DNA of 6,920 nt from contig VGXH01000093.1 in assembly GCA_016873405.1 (NCBI GenBank), positions 1-6,920 on the forward strand, in the 5' to 3' direction. The notes beneath the pieces are model-generated. The model saw nothing but the letters and a program-made list of their open reading frames with translations, had not been told where the DNA came from and did no database searches. Numbering within the stretch: position 1 is the stretch's first letter; each line of letters starts with the position of its first letter. This document shows, one piece after another, positions 1 through 5,286 of this stretch. The position numbers were made by a program, and so were the translations under genes. Source of the DNA: a bacterium (lineage in GTDB: Bacteria; Krumholzibacteriota; Krumholzibacteria; LZORAL124-64-63).

Positions 1-182
1 AGTTCCTCAGCATGGTGCGCCTGGCGAACGAAGGCCGCTCGCTCGGCGCCGCCGTGCACGACATCCCCGAGGAGCAGGACCAGCGCATCGCCGGCATCAA
101 GCTGGCCACGCTGGATGCGGGGCTGGACGTCCTGACCGCCGAGCAGATCGCGTACCTGAACGACTACGCGAGCGGCACCTAG
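1..182 (+). CDS. ahcY: S-adenosylhomocysteine hydrolase, C-terminal fragment (5' end outside window)
   Basis: Reading from base 3, 59 codons run to a TAG at 180-182. The peptide contains AAVHDIPEEQDQRIAGIKL, then LTAEQIAYLNDY and a final SGT. This matches the end of adenosylhomocysteinase, where a V-x-D-V/I-P-E-E-I-D segment, a KL-A helix and LT-x-EQ-x-YL close the protein. The short ending without a K-P-D-H-Y-R-Y tail resembles the archaeal/Thermotoga type rather than the longer proteobacterial/eukaryotic type. The family enzyme is cytosolic and NAD-dependent, and reversibly hydrolyses S-adenosylhomocysteine to homocysteine and adenosine. The active-site and NAD-binding regions lie outside the window, so the call rests on the tail alone. 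The adenosine deaminase gene 1.7 kb downstream on the same strand supports it. Confidence 0.82.
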   Translation, partial: FLSMVRLANEGRSLGAAVHDIPEEQDQRIAGIKLATLDAGLDVLTAEQIAYLNDYASGT

Positions 183-205
183 GAGTCGGCCGCGGCGGAA
201 CGGAA

Positions 206-237
206 GAAGGGCGCCGCCCCCGTGGGCGGCGCCCTTC
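206..237. terminator. Strong hairpin between convergent ahcY and the barrel-protein gene
   Basis: A perfect 14-bp stem (206-219 pairing with 224-237, arm GAAGGGCGCCGCCC) closes a 4-base loop, CCGT. It begins 23 bases after the ahcY stop and lies 63 bases beyond the stop of the opposing gene, which is where a shared bidirectional terminator would sit. No run of T follows on the plus strand. On the minus strand only TTCCGTT follows. It is therefore a hairpin terminator without a proper U-tract, as is common in GC-rich genomes, or an mRNA 3'-end stabiliser. Confidence 0.6.
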
Positions 238-300
238 GCACGAAGGCGATTCCCTCGCCCGGGCCCGGACCATCGTCAGCAGTCCGGGCCGGTGTCCAGA

Positions 301-1401
301 CTAGAACCCGTAGGTGAGCCCCGCCGACAGCGCGAAAGCCAGCGTGTTGCCCCACACGCCTTCGCTGTTGCGCCAGTATGCCGTGTCGCCCGTCAGGTAG
401 AAGCGCCAGGCCCATTCCACCTCGAGCGCGAGCTTGCTCGCCAACGCGTATTCGGTGCCCATGCCGAACCAGCCGCCAAGGTCCGCGCCCTCGAGCGCGC
501 GCTGCTCGATGGCCAGCGGGGCGGTGCCGCGCCCGCCCGTCGTCAGCGACCAGTCGTAGCGGCCCGCGCCGCCGGTGACGTACGGGTTCAGGCGCGAGTT
601 CGGCATGATCCTCGAGCCGAGGTAGGCGCTCACGCCGACCTCGATGCCGTCCAGCACCAGGTAGCTGTCCCCGCCCAGGCCCAAGGCCGCGAATTTCGCG
701 AGCTTCTCGGGCTCCTGGGTCATGGCCTGCCCGCCGCGGACGCCGCGCGCGAAGACCGTGAAGCCGTCCAGCACGCACCACTTGACCGCGCCGTCGAAGG
801 CGGGCGCCGCCGCGGTCATGTCGTTGAGGTCGTACTGCTCGACCTTGACCGAATGCAGGGAGGCCCACCAGCCGGCGCGGCCGGTCACGGCCAGGCGGTA
901 GGGGTGCTTCGTGCGCACGGCCGCGGTCGCGGTGTCGGGCGCGGCCGCGGCGGCGGCCACGGCGTCGCCGGCCGCATCCCCCGGGGCGGCGCCGACCCGC
1001 GAGAACTTCAGGAAGCGGCTGCTGCCCTGCAGGGAGAACGTGCCGCTGACGCGATCGTCGCCGGCGACGTACGAACCGCTGAAGTTCACCGCGAAGGGAG
1101 CGCCCTGCGGTTGGAACTTGAAGGTGACCGCGGTGGCGCTGACCTTCAGGGCGGTGACCGGCGCCGACCCCATCAGCGGATCCTCCAGCGAGCCGGTCCA
1201 GGCCCCGTCCTTCTGCGCCAGCACCAGGTAGATCTCGGCCTTCTTGCCGCCGGGGCCTTCGACCTGCGCGGCCCACCGGCCGGCGGGGCCGCCGGCCGCG
1301 GCGGCCGGGCCGGCCGCCAGCGCGACGGCGGCCAGGATCACGGCCCACAGGGCGCAGAACTTCCTGGGACGGGCTCCCCGCGTCATCGGCGATCTCCTCA
1401 T
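301..1401 (-). CDS. Outer-membrane beta-barrel protein with N-terminal lipocalin-like domain
   Basis: 366 aa. A signal peptide is visible: basic residues in 1-14, hydrophobic core about 16-30, then an AAAA-type cleavage region near 33-37. Residues about 41-136 form a small all-beta domain starting GRW and ending LKFSRV, with alternating polar and hydrophobic strands. This resembles the GxW...FxR beta domain often attached to secreted hydrolases. Residues about 137-162 are an Ala/Asp-rich linker. From about 165 to 366 there are amphipathic strands, including NPYVTGGAGRYDW (272-284), ending SAGLTYGF. That end fits the BAM signal (polar-x-G-x-x-aromatic-x-aromatic) with a terminal Phe. No catalytic motif is visible and the function is unknown; adhesion, a porin-like role or an envelope structural role are possible. 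ATG 1401 is chosen because AGGAG lies 7 bases upstream and a promoter lies just behind. ATG 1386 has an equally good site. An earlier in-frame ATG at 1470 falls inside the promoter. Confidence 0.8.
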   Translation of the reverse strand: MRRSPMTRGARPRKFCALWAVILAAVALAAGPAAAAGGPAGRWAAQVEGPGGKKAEIYLVLAQKDGAWTGSLEDPLMGSAPVTALKVSATAVTFKFQPQGAPFAVNFSGSYVAGDDRVSGTFSLQGSSRFLKFSRVGAAPGDAAGDAVAAAAAAPDTATAAVRTKHPYRLAVTGRAGWWASLHSVKVEQYDLNDMTAAAPAFDGAVKWCVLDGFTVFARGVRGGQAMTQEPEKLAKFAALGLGGDSYLVLDGIEVGVSAYLGSRIMPNSRLNPYVTGGAGRYDWSLTTGGRGTAPLAIEQRALEGADLGGWFGMGTEYALASKLALEVEWAWRFYLTGDTAYWRNSEGVWGNTLAFALSAGLTYGF

Positions 1402-1408
1402 GGAAAGG

Positions 1409-1413
1409 CTCCT
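1409..1413 (-). promoter_or_regulatory. Ribosome binding site that sets the start of the barrel-protein gene
   Basis: The minus strand reads AGGAG, 7 bases, then ATG at 1401-1399. The first codons of the gene themselves contain a second AGGAG (1394-1398), again 7 bases before an in-frame ATG (1386-1384). Either methionine would leave an intact signal peptide, so the two starts cannot be told apart by function. The upstream one is preferred as the first site on the predicted transcript. Confidence 0.6.
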
Positions 1414-1440
1414 GCAAAGGGCATTGAGGGTGGTTGCGGG

Positions 1441-1470
1441 AATATACAGTTCGGCGATTTCCTTGTCCAA
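1441..1470 (-). promoter_or_regulatory. Sigma70-type promoter for the barrel-protein gene
   Basis: On the minus strand the -35 box is TTGGAC (1470-1465) and the -10 box is TATATT (1446-1441), with an 18-bp spacer. Transcription would begin near 1434, giving a leader of about 33 bases that carries the AGGAG site. AT-rich hexamers stand out in this GC-rich background. The position agrees with a start at 1401 and argues against the longer reading frame starting at 1470. Confidence 0.6.
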
Positions 1471-1520
1471 TCCCCTTTCCCGGCGGCGGGCGCGCCCCGG
1501 AACGGCCCGCCAGAACAGGC

Positions 1521-1550
1521 TTGCTTTCGCTCGCGAGCCGTGGGTATACT
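1521..1550 (+). promoter_or_regulatory. Sigma70-type promoter for add
   Basis: The plus strand has TTGCTT (1521-1526), an 18-bp spacer and TATACT (1545-1550). The match is 4 of 6 and 5 of 6 to the consensus boxes. The start point would be near 1557. It diverges from the barrel-protein promoter, with about 50 bp between the two -35 boxes. A perfect 10-bp palindrome, GCTCGCGAGC (1529-1538), lies in the spacer and could be an operator, although such palindromes also arise by chance at this GC content. No other plus-strand gene lies between here and add. Confidence 0.6.
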
Positions 1551-1737
1551 TAGTCGGAAGGCGAGGGGATCAAAACCGCGCCGGACGTTTTTCGATGCGG
1601 GTTTCCCCACCAAGGCTTGGCTGGCCGCGGCGGGGAGAGATCGAAGCCGGTTCGAAGGCCTCAGAGGAATGAGTCGCCCTCTGTCCGCTGGGGAACCGAG
1701 CTTCGCCCGCATCGATAATTTTTGCCAGGGCTTTGCG

Positions 1738-1770
1738 CCGCGACCGGGCTGGCCGGGTCCGCGACCGGGC
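1738..1770. repeat. Short direct repeat in the add leader
   Basis: CCGCGACCGGGC occurs at 1738-1749 and again at 1759-1770, a period of 21 bases. After one mismatch, GGCC follows both copies. In the add reading frame this gives PRPGWPG / PRPGRPA. It may be a simple tandem duplication in GC-rich DNA or a pair of protein-binding sites on one face of the helix. There is no further evidence for either. Confidence 0.45.
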
Positions 1771-1843
1771 CGGCCTGCCGCGGCCGACCGGCCGCCGGGG
1801 CGCAAGCCCGCGGGGAGCGCAGCCGCCGGGGAGTCCATCCGCC

Positions 1844-1849
1844 AGGGAG
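1844..1849 (+). promoter_or_regulatory. Ribosome binding site that sets the TTG start of add
   Basis: AGGGAG lies 8 bases before the TTG at 1858-1860. No ATG is well placed near the conserved N-terminus. A GTG at 1849 is in frame but overlaps the ribosome binding site itself. TTG at 1858 leaves 18 residues before KTDLHVHLDG, a normal lead for the family. Confidence 0.65.
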
Positions 1850-1857
1850 TGATACGA

Positions 1858-2952
1858 TTGCCCAGCCGCGCCGTCGCCCGCCCCAGCCTGGACTTCCTGC
1901 ACGCCCTGCCCAAGACCGACCTGCACGTGCACCTGGACGGCTCGTTGCGGCCGTCGACCATCCTGGAACTGGCCCGGCATCGCGACACCGGCTGCGAGTT
2001 CGCCACGCTCGACGACGTGCGCGCGGTGTGCCAGGTGCCGGAGGACTGCCCGAGCCTGGTGGAGTACCTGCGCGTCTTCGACATCACCCTGAAGCTGATG
2101 CAGACGCGCAGTGCGCTCGTGCGCATCGCCTACGAACTGGCCGAGGACGCGCACCGCGAGAACGTGCGCTACATGGAGGTGCGCTACTCGCCGCTGCTGC
2201 ACCTGGCCGAGGGCCTGGTCTACGACGAGATCGTCGGGGCGGTGCAGGAGGGCCTCGAGCTGGCGCGGCGCCAGTACGGCATCGTCTGCGGGCAGATCAT
2301 CTGCGGCATCCGCCACATCTCCGCCGCCTCCAGCCTCGAACTGGCCGAACTGGCCGTCCGCTGGAAGGGGCGCGGCGTCGTCGGCTTCGACCTGGCCGGC
2401 GCCGAGAAGGACTACCCGGCCAAGGACCACATCGAAGCCTGCCTGTACGTGCTGAACAACAACATCAACATCACGATCCACGCCGGCGAGGCCTTCGGCG
2501 CGCCCTCCATCCACCAGGCGCTGCACTACTGCCGCGCCCACCGCATCGGGCACGGCACCCATTTGATCGAGGATCCGGACCTGATGGCCTGGGTCAACGA
2601 CCGCCGTATCCCGGTGGAGCTGTGCCTGGCCAGCAACGTGCAGACCAAGGCGATTCCCGACCTGCAGAGCCACCCGATCCGGAAGTTCATGGAGGAGGGG
2701 CTGCGCGTCACGCTCAACACCGACAATCGCCTGGTCTCCGGCACGACGGTGACCAACGAGTTCCGGCTGGCGGTGGAGAACTACGACCTGAGCGAGGACG
2801 AAGTGCTGGGCCTGGTCATGAACGGGTTCAAGTCGGCGTTCCTGCCGCTCAAGGAGAAGACGCAGCTCGTGGAGCAGGCCCTGGTCGAGTTCGCCTCGCA
2901 GGGCGCCGCGTTCTCCGGAGAGATCTCGCGCCGGCGGCGCAGCCAGATCTGA
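1858..2952 (+). CDS. add: Adenosine deaminase
   Basis: 364 aa, a usual length for the family. It is a cytosolic Zn-dependent TIM-barrel amidohydrolase converting (deoxy)adenosine to (deoxy)inosine and ammonia. All core motifs are visible: HVH 23-25 (metal ligands), HAGE 208-211 (His ligand and catalytic Glu211), RIGHG 229-233 (His232) and TDN 288-290 (Asp289, metal). From residue 208 onward these keep a constant offset of -6 from mouse ADA (His214, Glu217, His238, Asp295), so there are no large indels in that half. The residue matching mouse Asp296 is Asn290, giving TDNR instead of the canonical TDDP. I recall this form from many bacterial Add proteins, so it is probably a subfamily trait. 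The ELCLASNVQTK segment also fits that branch. With AhcY upstream on the same strand, the likely job is removing adenosine made by SAH hydrolysis. It is convergent with the UbiA-family gene, 73 bases apart. Adenine deaminase is a less likely alternative. Confidence 0.93.
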   Translation: MPSRAVARPSLDFLHALPKTDLHVHLDGSLRPSTILELARHRDTGCEFATLDDVRAVCQVPEDCPSLVEYLRVFDITLKLMQTRSALVRIAYELAEDAHRENVRYMEVRYSPLLHLAEGLVYDEIVGAVQEGLELARRQYGIVCGQIICGIRHISAASSLELAELAVRWKGRGVVGFDLAGAEKDYPAKDHIEACLYVLNNNINITIHAGEAFGAPSIHQALHYCRAHRIGHGTHLIEDPDLMAWVNDRRIPVELCLASNVQTKAIPDLQSHPIRKFMEEGLRVTLNTDNRLVSGTTVTNEFRLAVENYDLSEDEVLGLVMNGFKSAFLPLKEKTQLVEQALVEFASQGAAFSGEISRRRRSQI

Positions 2953-2979
2953 GGGACCCTCAAGCGCCGGCGCCGGCGC
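2951..2979. other. Two palindromes between the convergent add and UbiA-family genes
   Basis: GAGGGACCCTC (2951-2961) overlaps the add stop codon and is followed by the perfect 16-bp palindrome GCGCCGGCGCCGGCGC (2964-2979). This 73-base gap must end transcripts from both sides, but neither element has a U-tract and the larger one has no natural loop. They may help termination or may reflect the high GC content. No other terminator is visible here. Confidence 0.3.
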
Positions 2980-3025
2980 GTCCGCTCCAGCTCTTACGGC
3001 CGCGCTCAGGCCCGCTCAACCTCGT

Positions 3026-3949
3026 TCAGCCCCGCGCCGCCCCCCAGGCGGCCACCAGAGCCGCGTCGACCAGCGCCCACAGCCCCAGGGCCCGGTACAT
3101 GCCGCGCTCGTGGCCGGCGGCGTCGAGGCCGCCCGCCCGCTCGCGCCACCACCACACGTGCGCCAGCCACAGGAACAGCGCGCCGCCGGGCAGCCAGCGC
3201 CAGCCGCCGGCGCCGGCCAGGGCCAGGCCGGCCTGCAGCGCCGCCAGGGCGCCTGTGCCCAGGCCGAGGGACAGCGCCAGCGCGCGCCGCACCCCGAGAC
3301 GGGTCGCCAGCGTCCGGTCGCCGCGCGCCCGGTCCGCCTCGGCCTGGTAGACCTGCGTCAACGGATAGAACGACCCGAAGAGCAGGCCGAACGCCAGGGC
3401 CGCCAGGGCGGCCGGCACAACCGGCGCCGGCGCCTGCGGCGGCAGCGCCGCGCGCGCCGCGAGCCAGCCCGCCAGCGTCGTGCCGGCGCCATAGCCGGCC
3501 ATGTTGACCAGCAGGTCCAGCCCCGGCCGCCCTTTCAGGCGCGGGCGCGGGTGCGAGTAGGCCGTCGACAGCGCCACGCAGGCGGCCGTCAGCGCGCCGA
3601 ACGCGGGCCCGACCGCCAGCGCGCCCAGGCCGGCGCCGCCGACCATCGCCCCGAGGCTGGCCCGGCCCAGCCAGCGCGGCGGCTGCGGCGGGCGGCGCAG
3701 GTACGCCACCGGCCCGGTGTCGCGGTCCCAGGCGCTGTTGTAGGCGAGGGTGCCGCCGTTGAGCAGCGCCACCCAGGCCAGCCAGGCCCCGAGCAGGGGC
3801 CAGGGCGACAGGCTGTCCGCCGCCCCGGGCAGCGCGGGCCAGGGCGGCAGCGCCAGGGCCGCGCCCACGGCCAGCTGCACGGTCAGGATCGGCCACTGGC
3901 GCGGGCGGGCCAGACGCAGGGCGGCAGGCAGCCCGGCCTCGGCGCTCAC
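3026..3949 (-). CDS. UbiA-family membrane prenyltransferase (divergent)
   Basis: 307 aa, almost wholly hydrophobic, with about eight to nine likely membrane helices. This is the size and form of the UbiA superfamily, which transfers prenyl groups from prenyl diphosphates to quinone, haem, chlorophyll or lipid acceptors. Visible landmarks are ARPRQWPI (14-21), N71-xxx-D75-x-D77 in YNSAWDRDTG, YSHPRPRLKGRPGLDLLVN (131-149) and D206-RARGDRTLATRLG. Canonical members have NDxxDxxxD and DxxxDxxxG. Here the last Asp of the first motif is Gly79 and the first Asp of the second is Gln202, so diphosphate binding may be altered. The start is GTG 3949, which overlaps the DUF116 stop as GTGA and implies translational coupling. 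A second GTG lies 6 bases upstream. The acceptor cannot be named: no quinone, haem or carotenoid genes lie nearby. Confidence 0.8.
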   Translation of the reverse strand: MSAEAGLPAALRLARPRQWPILTVQLAVGAALALPPWPALPGAADSLSPWPLLGAWLAWVALLNGGTLAYNSAWDRDTGPVAYLRRPPQPPRWLGRASLGAMVGGAGLGALAVGPAFGALTAACVALSTAYSHPRPRLKGRPGLDLLVNMAGYGAGTTLAGWLAARAALPPQAPAPVVPAALAALAFGLLFGSFYPLTQVYQAEADRARGDRTLATRLGVRRALALSLGLGTGALAALQAGLALAGAGGWRWLPGGALFLWLAHVWWWRERAGGLDAAGHERGMYRALGLWALVDAALVAAWGAARG

Positions 3950-4581
3950 GGACACTCGACCGTCGGGAAGGGCGCGCCGGGCGGGGCGCAGGCCGCCGCG
4001 GCGCCGTCCACCGCGGCGCCGGCCCCGGGGCGGTCGCTCGCGGCGGTGCGGCCGGCGGCCGCCGCGGCCACCTGCCGCTCCAGCCAGGGCAGGTCCAACG
4101 TGGCGTTGACGCACATGCGTTCCATGCCCGCCAGCGGGGCCAGCAGCGCCGGCACCTCCGGCACGCTGCGCCAGGCCTTGACCATCCGGTCGTGGCACGC
4201 CGACGCGATGATCACGTCGGGACGATGCGCGCGCGCCATCTCGAAGGCGATGTGGCTGCGGAAGGCCACCAGGGCCTGCACGTCGTGCCGCCGGCAGATC
4301 AGGGCGACGTCGCCGAGGGGGCACTGCAGGCAGGTCAGGCATTCGCCGAGGCCGCGCTGCACGTCGGCCCGGCAGCCGGTCTTCTTCACGCAGCGGGGCA
4401 TGATCAGCAGCACGCTCCGCGCCGGAGCACCCGCGAGGTGGCGGGCGACGCGCCGGTTCTGGCGCTCGGCGAGCCAGACGATGAACGCCTGTTCCGCCCG
4501 GCCGAACGGGCGCAGGAGGCGTCGCGCCGCGGTCACGAGCCCGACGTACCATCGTCGCCGCCAGGGCGAGGAGAAGCTCAT
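3946..4581 (-). CDS. DUF116 family cysteine-rich protein
   Basis: 211 aa. The body fits DUF116: IMPRCVKKTGC (60-70), GECLTCLQCPLGDVALIC (79-96), PDVIIASACHDRMV (121-134) and the MCVNATLD segment (156-163) that replaces the family's GCVNT-VD. Cysteines at 64, 70, 81, 84, 87 and 96, with later ones at 129 and 157, look like ligands for a metal or Fe-S centre. This is inferred from spacing, and the family's biochemical role is not established. Residues 1-45 are basic and hydrophobic (RRRWYVGLV, then FIVWLAE) and could touch the membrane. Residues 171-211 are an Ala-rich tail outside the conserved domain, with Cys198 and Cys210. The start is ATG 4581, overlapping the upstream stop as ATGA. The stop overlaps the UbiA-family start as GTGA. 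A role alongside the prenyltransferase is suggested by this packing only. Confidence 0.8.
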   Translation of the reverse strand: MSFSSPWRRRWYVGLVTAARRLLRPFGRAEQAFIVWLAERQNRRVARHLAGAPARSVLLIMPRCVKKTGCRADVQRGLGECLTCLQCPLGDVALICRRHDVQALVAFRSHIAFEMARAHRPDVIIASACHDRMVKAWRSVPEVPALLAPLAGMERMCVNATLDLPWLERQVAAAAAGRTAASDRPGAGAAVDGAAAACAPPGAPFPTVECP

Positions 4582-5135
4582 GGCCGTCCGTCCTGTCCGC
4601 ATCGTCGCCGCCACTGGCGGCGCGCCTCGTAGGCCAGCAGGCCGAAGCTGACCGCGACGTTCAGCGAGTGCTTGGCGCCGAACATCGGGATCTCCAGGAC
4701 CAGGTCGGCCTGCGCCAGGACCTCCGGACAGACGCCGCGCACCTCGTGCCCGACGACGAAGCAGTGCGGGAACGGCAGCGCGGCCGCCTCCCAGTCGGCG
4801 GCGCCCGGCGCCTGCTCGAGCACGACCAGCGGCACGCCGCCAGCGCGGACGGCGCGCGCGCAGGCGGCCGCGTCCGGCCAGTAGTCCCAGGGCACGGTCT
4901 CGGTCGCGCCCAGCGCGGTCTTCTCCATGTCGGGGCGCGGCGGCGTGGGCGTGAACCCGCCCAGGTAGAGCCCGGCCAGGCCGGCGGCGTCCGCGGTGCG
5001 GAACATCGAGCCCACGTTCCAGGCGCTGCGCACGTTGTCCAGCAGGCCCCAGGCGGGCAGGCGAACGGCCGCCGGCAGCGGGCCGGCGGGGGGCCGGGCG
5101 GGGTCGGTCGCGGGGGTGCCGGCGCGCTCGTTCAT
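4578..5135 (-). CDS. SpoU/TrmH-family RNA 2'-O-methyltransferase
   Basis: 185 aa, a compact SPOUT-fold enzyme that would use S-adenosylmethionine to methylate the 2'-OH of a tRNA or rRNA nucleotide. All three SpoU motifs are present: motif 1 NVRSAWNVGSMFRTAD (34-49, Asn34 and catalytic-type Arg46), motif 2 FVVGHEVRGV (126-135, Glu131) and motif 3 IPMFGAKHSLNVAVSFGLLAYE (149-170). Motif 2 has HE where the more common form is NE. There is no N-terminal L7Ae-like substrate-binding domain of the RlmB kind, only about 28 Pro/Ala-rich residues, so the RNA target cannot be assigned. ATG 5135 is the only sensible start. It lacks a usable ribosome binding site, and the predicted -10 box ends 6 bases before it, which suggests a leaderless mRNA. 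It is the first gene of the operon with DUF116 and the UbiA-family gene. Confidence 0.88.
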   Translation of the reverse strand: MNERAGTPATDPARPPAGPLPAAVRLPAWGLLDNVRSAWNVGSMFRTADAAGLAGLYLGGFTPTPPRPDMEKTALGATETVPWDYWPDAAACARAVRAGGVPLVVLEQAPGAADWEAAALPFPHCFVVGHEVRGVCPEVLAQADLVLEIPMFGAKHSLNVAVSFGLLAYEARRQWRRRCGQDGRP

Positions 5136-5286
5136 GCCCTCATTCTGGCCCAGTTCGGCGCGTTTGGCAACCGCGCCGCGGGTCGAGCGCGAGCACCGGG
5201 GAATCGCCTAAACCGCAAGCGCCCGAAGCCGATAACGCCCGGGGACACAGACCGCGCCCGAAACCGGAACGGGGCCCGACGCCGAC
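5136..5286. other. Divergent intergenic region between the methyltransferase and glycosyltransferase genes
   Basis: This 151-base gap holds the minus-strand promoter described at 5142-5170. For the plus-strand glycosyltransferase only a weak -10-like GATAAC (5231-5236) is visible, with no -35 box at the right distance. There is also no clear ribosome binding site before ATG 5287; the nearest purine run is GGAACGGGG about 13 bases upstream. Nothing else was recognised. Confidence 0.4.
5142..5170 (-). promoter_or_regulatory. Candidate promoter for the methyltransferase-DUF116-UbiA operon, positioned for a leaderless transcript
   Basis: On the minus strand TTGCCA (5170-5165, 5 of 6 to consensus) is followed by a 17-bp spacer and CAGAAT (5147-5142, 4 of 6). 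Only GAGGGC separates the -10 box from the ATG at 5135, which places +1 at the start codon. No Shine-Dalgarno sequence at normal spacing exists. GAGGG lies 1 base from the ATG. Confidence 0.45.

Larger units (their letters stand above)
1551..1857 (+). promoter_or_regulatory. Long untranslated leader of add (about 300 nt), structure unknown
   Basis: This stretch lies between the predicted add promoter and the add start. A bulged hairpin can be drawn near its 5' end: GGGG (1565-1568) pairs with CCCC (1605-1608), and AAACC (1573-1577) pairs with GGTTT (1600-1604). An AT-rich patch, GATAATTTTT, sits at 1714-1723. The last 120 bases are extremely GC-rich and include a 12-base direct repeat. No known riboswitch was recognised; adenine and SAH riboswitch consensus elements were looked for and not found. 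The add reading frame stays open through this region, so an N-terminal extension from ATG 1669 is formally possible. That ATG has AGAGG directly against it, too close for ribosome binding. Confidence 0.4.

Noticed and set aside
1641..1660. tRNA-like T-arm (GGTTCGAAGG)
   Set aside because: The base after the loop is G where a pairing C is needed, and no D-arm, anticodon arm or acceptor stem can be drawn around it.
1714..1719. Second add promoter with -10 GATAAT
   Set aside because: No -35-like hexamer lies 16-18 bases upstream; the sequence there is GGGAAC.
292..1857. In-frame upstream extension of add on the plus strand, giving an 886-residue protein
   Set aside because: The frame is open only because of high GC. 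The extension is Arg/Ala/Gly-rich, runs antisense to a well-supported barrel-protein gene and across two promoters, and the Add family starts just before KTDLHVHLDG.
1811..1857. Possible SAH riboswitch, because GGAGCGCAGC resembles the conserved GAGGAGCGCUGC start
   Set aside because: The required downstream partner (GGCGCUC-like segment) and the rest of the consensus are absent before the add start.
1669..1857. ATG 1669 as the true add start, adding 63 residues
   Set aside because: The purine-rich AGAGG abuts the ATG with no spacing, the added residues are Pro/Arg/Gly-rich without homology, and TTG 1858 has a well-spaced AGGGAG.
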